Shown: positions 63,595 through 64,000 of the stretch, one piece after another
Position numbering within the stretch: the first letter of the stretch is position 1
Layout: each line of letters begins with the position of its first letter
Origin: Streptomyces sp. LBL
Lineage (GTDB): Bacteria > Actinomycetota > Actinomycetes > Streptomycetales > Streptomycetaceae
Assembly: GCF_029893585.1 (NCBI RefSeq)
Contig: NZ_JARXYX010000011.1
Span: 62,001 to 126,000 of the forward strand
Length of the DNA stretch: 64,000 bases
Direction of reading: 5' to 3'
Notes under the pieces: generated by a model
Told to the model about the DNA's origin: nothing
Seen by the model: only the letters and a program-made list of their open reading frames with translations
The model's database searches: none
Position numbers and translations under genes: made by a program

Positions 63595-64000
63595 GTGATG
63601 CGGAACGTCTCGAAGCTCGCCGCGCCGGCGTGTCCCGGTCCGGCGGGGGCGAGGGCGAACAGGCCGAGCAGAGCGCCGACCCAGCGCCAGGGGGTGGCGG
63701 CGAAGACAGGACCCGACGGCCTGAAGCCCTCGCCGACGTCGTAGAAGAAGCGGCAGCGCGCCCCGGCGCCGATCTCGATCCGCAGCCTGGCCCGTCCCTC
63801 GGGCGCGAGGCGCGGATGGTCGGCGTCGCGCTCCCGCTCCGCGACCGTTTCGGCGAACCGGTGGACGAGGTGGACCGTGCCGTCGGCGCCCCGCTGCAGG
63901 CCGATCCAGCTGAAGGCGTCCCCGAGGACCGCGAGTCCGGCGCGTGCTCCCGGCTCCTCGCCGTGCAACGTCAGTTCCACCTCGGCGGCGGACGGGGTGC
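63585..64000 (-). CDS. C-terminal part of a GH43-type beta-xylosidase (cut by window edge)
   Basis: About 138 codons are in the window: TPSAAEVELTLHGEEPG at the edge, ARAGLAVLGDAFSWIGLQRG, GAGARCRFFYDVGEGFRPSG, PWRWVGALLGLFALAP and FETFRITTL at the end. This is the concanavalin-like C-terminal domain of GH43 beta-xylosidases (DUF1349-related). The catalytic propeller would lie beyond the window. It precedes the sugar-binding gene by 93 bases on the same strand, so the two could be cotranscribed. Confidence 0.75.
   Translation of the reverse strand, partial: TPSAAEVELTLHGEEPGARAGLAVLGDAFSWIGLQRGADGTVHLVHRFAETVAERERDADHPRLAPEGRARLRIEIGAGARCRFFYDVGEGFRPSGPVFAATPWRWVGALLGLFALAPAGPGHAGAASFETFRITTL

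Overview
The window looks like chromosome of a Streptomyces or a very close relative. Base composition is strongly GC-rich with G or C at most third codon positions, GTG starts and ATGA/GTGA stop-start overlaps are common, and the gene content is typical of the genus: a large cobalamin cluster under a B12 riboswitch, ectABCD, a PiT phosphate permease with PHO-box-like repeats, Asp23/AmaP envelope genes, GH43 and pectate lyase secreted enzymes, and rare TTA codons. Assignments come from reading motifs and recalled families; no database search was possible.

Layout. 1-1,290: a patch of broken genes (edge-cut peptide deformylase, a gpsA piece, a 5'-truncated metallothionein-like gene) next to intact core DNA. 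1,300-4,743: SURF1 protein, GH15 glucoamylase-type enzyme and an atypical SDR. 4,847-8,076: Asp23/Gls24-AmaP envelope operon with a divergent partner gene. 8,249-15,954: enoyl-CoA hydratase, small HTH protein, ABC-F ATPase with a leaderless heptapeptide ORF ahead of it, VOC protein, an unknown protein, an alpha/beta hydrolase and a class II aldolase, separated by GC-rich tandem repeats. 15,990-17,969: GH25 lysozyme remnant, then PiT transporter plus a small membrane protein.

18,055-36,694 is the cobalamin block: riboswitch, cobD, cobQ, cobN, ChlI/ChlD-type chelatase, cobO, cobB and cobI, a divergent ZIP metal transporter, then cobM, cobL (CbiE-CbiT), a CbiG-CobJ fusion, cobH, a CbiX-type chelatase with a His-rich tail, and a CobC-like aminotransferase. 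Most junctions overlap by 1-4 bases, so the genes are probably translated as two coupled operons. They cover most corrin-ring methylations, amidations, cobalt insertion and adenosylation. No cobG, cobK or cobF is visible here. A copy of a common Streptomyces hairpin repeat appears to sit in frame inside cobB.

36,778-43,536: amidohydrolase; a large mosaic protein without a signal peptide (discoidin-like, two lectin-like and two uncharacterised domains, two TTA codons); and a polar amino-acid ABC importer. 43,790-48,561: class V aminotransferase and ectABCD (ectoine/hydroxyectoine osmoprotectant synthesis). 48,667-54,854: a second class V aminotransferase, DsbA-family oxidoreductase, an EamA transporter remnant, DUF1349 and aldehyde dehydrogenase genes divergent from an IclR regulator, and a GNAT gene. 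54,949-58,084: a penicillin-binding protein and an ECF sigma factor with two TTA codons coupled to a membrane protein. 58,262-64,000: carbohydrate degradation (two-domain GH43 enzyme with a CGAAA-C-TTTCG operator, pectate lyase, sugar-binding lipoprotein, C-terminus of a beta-xylosidase-like protein). No rRNA, tRNA, CRISPR array or intact mobile element was seen.
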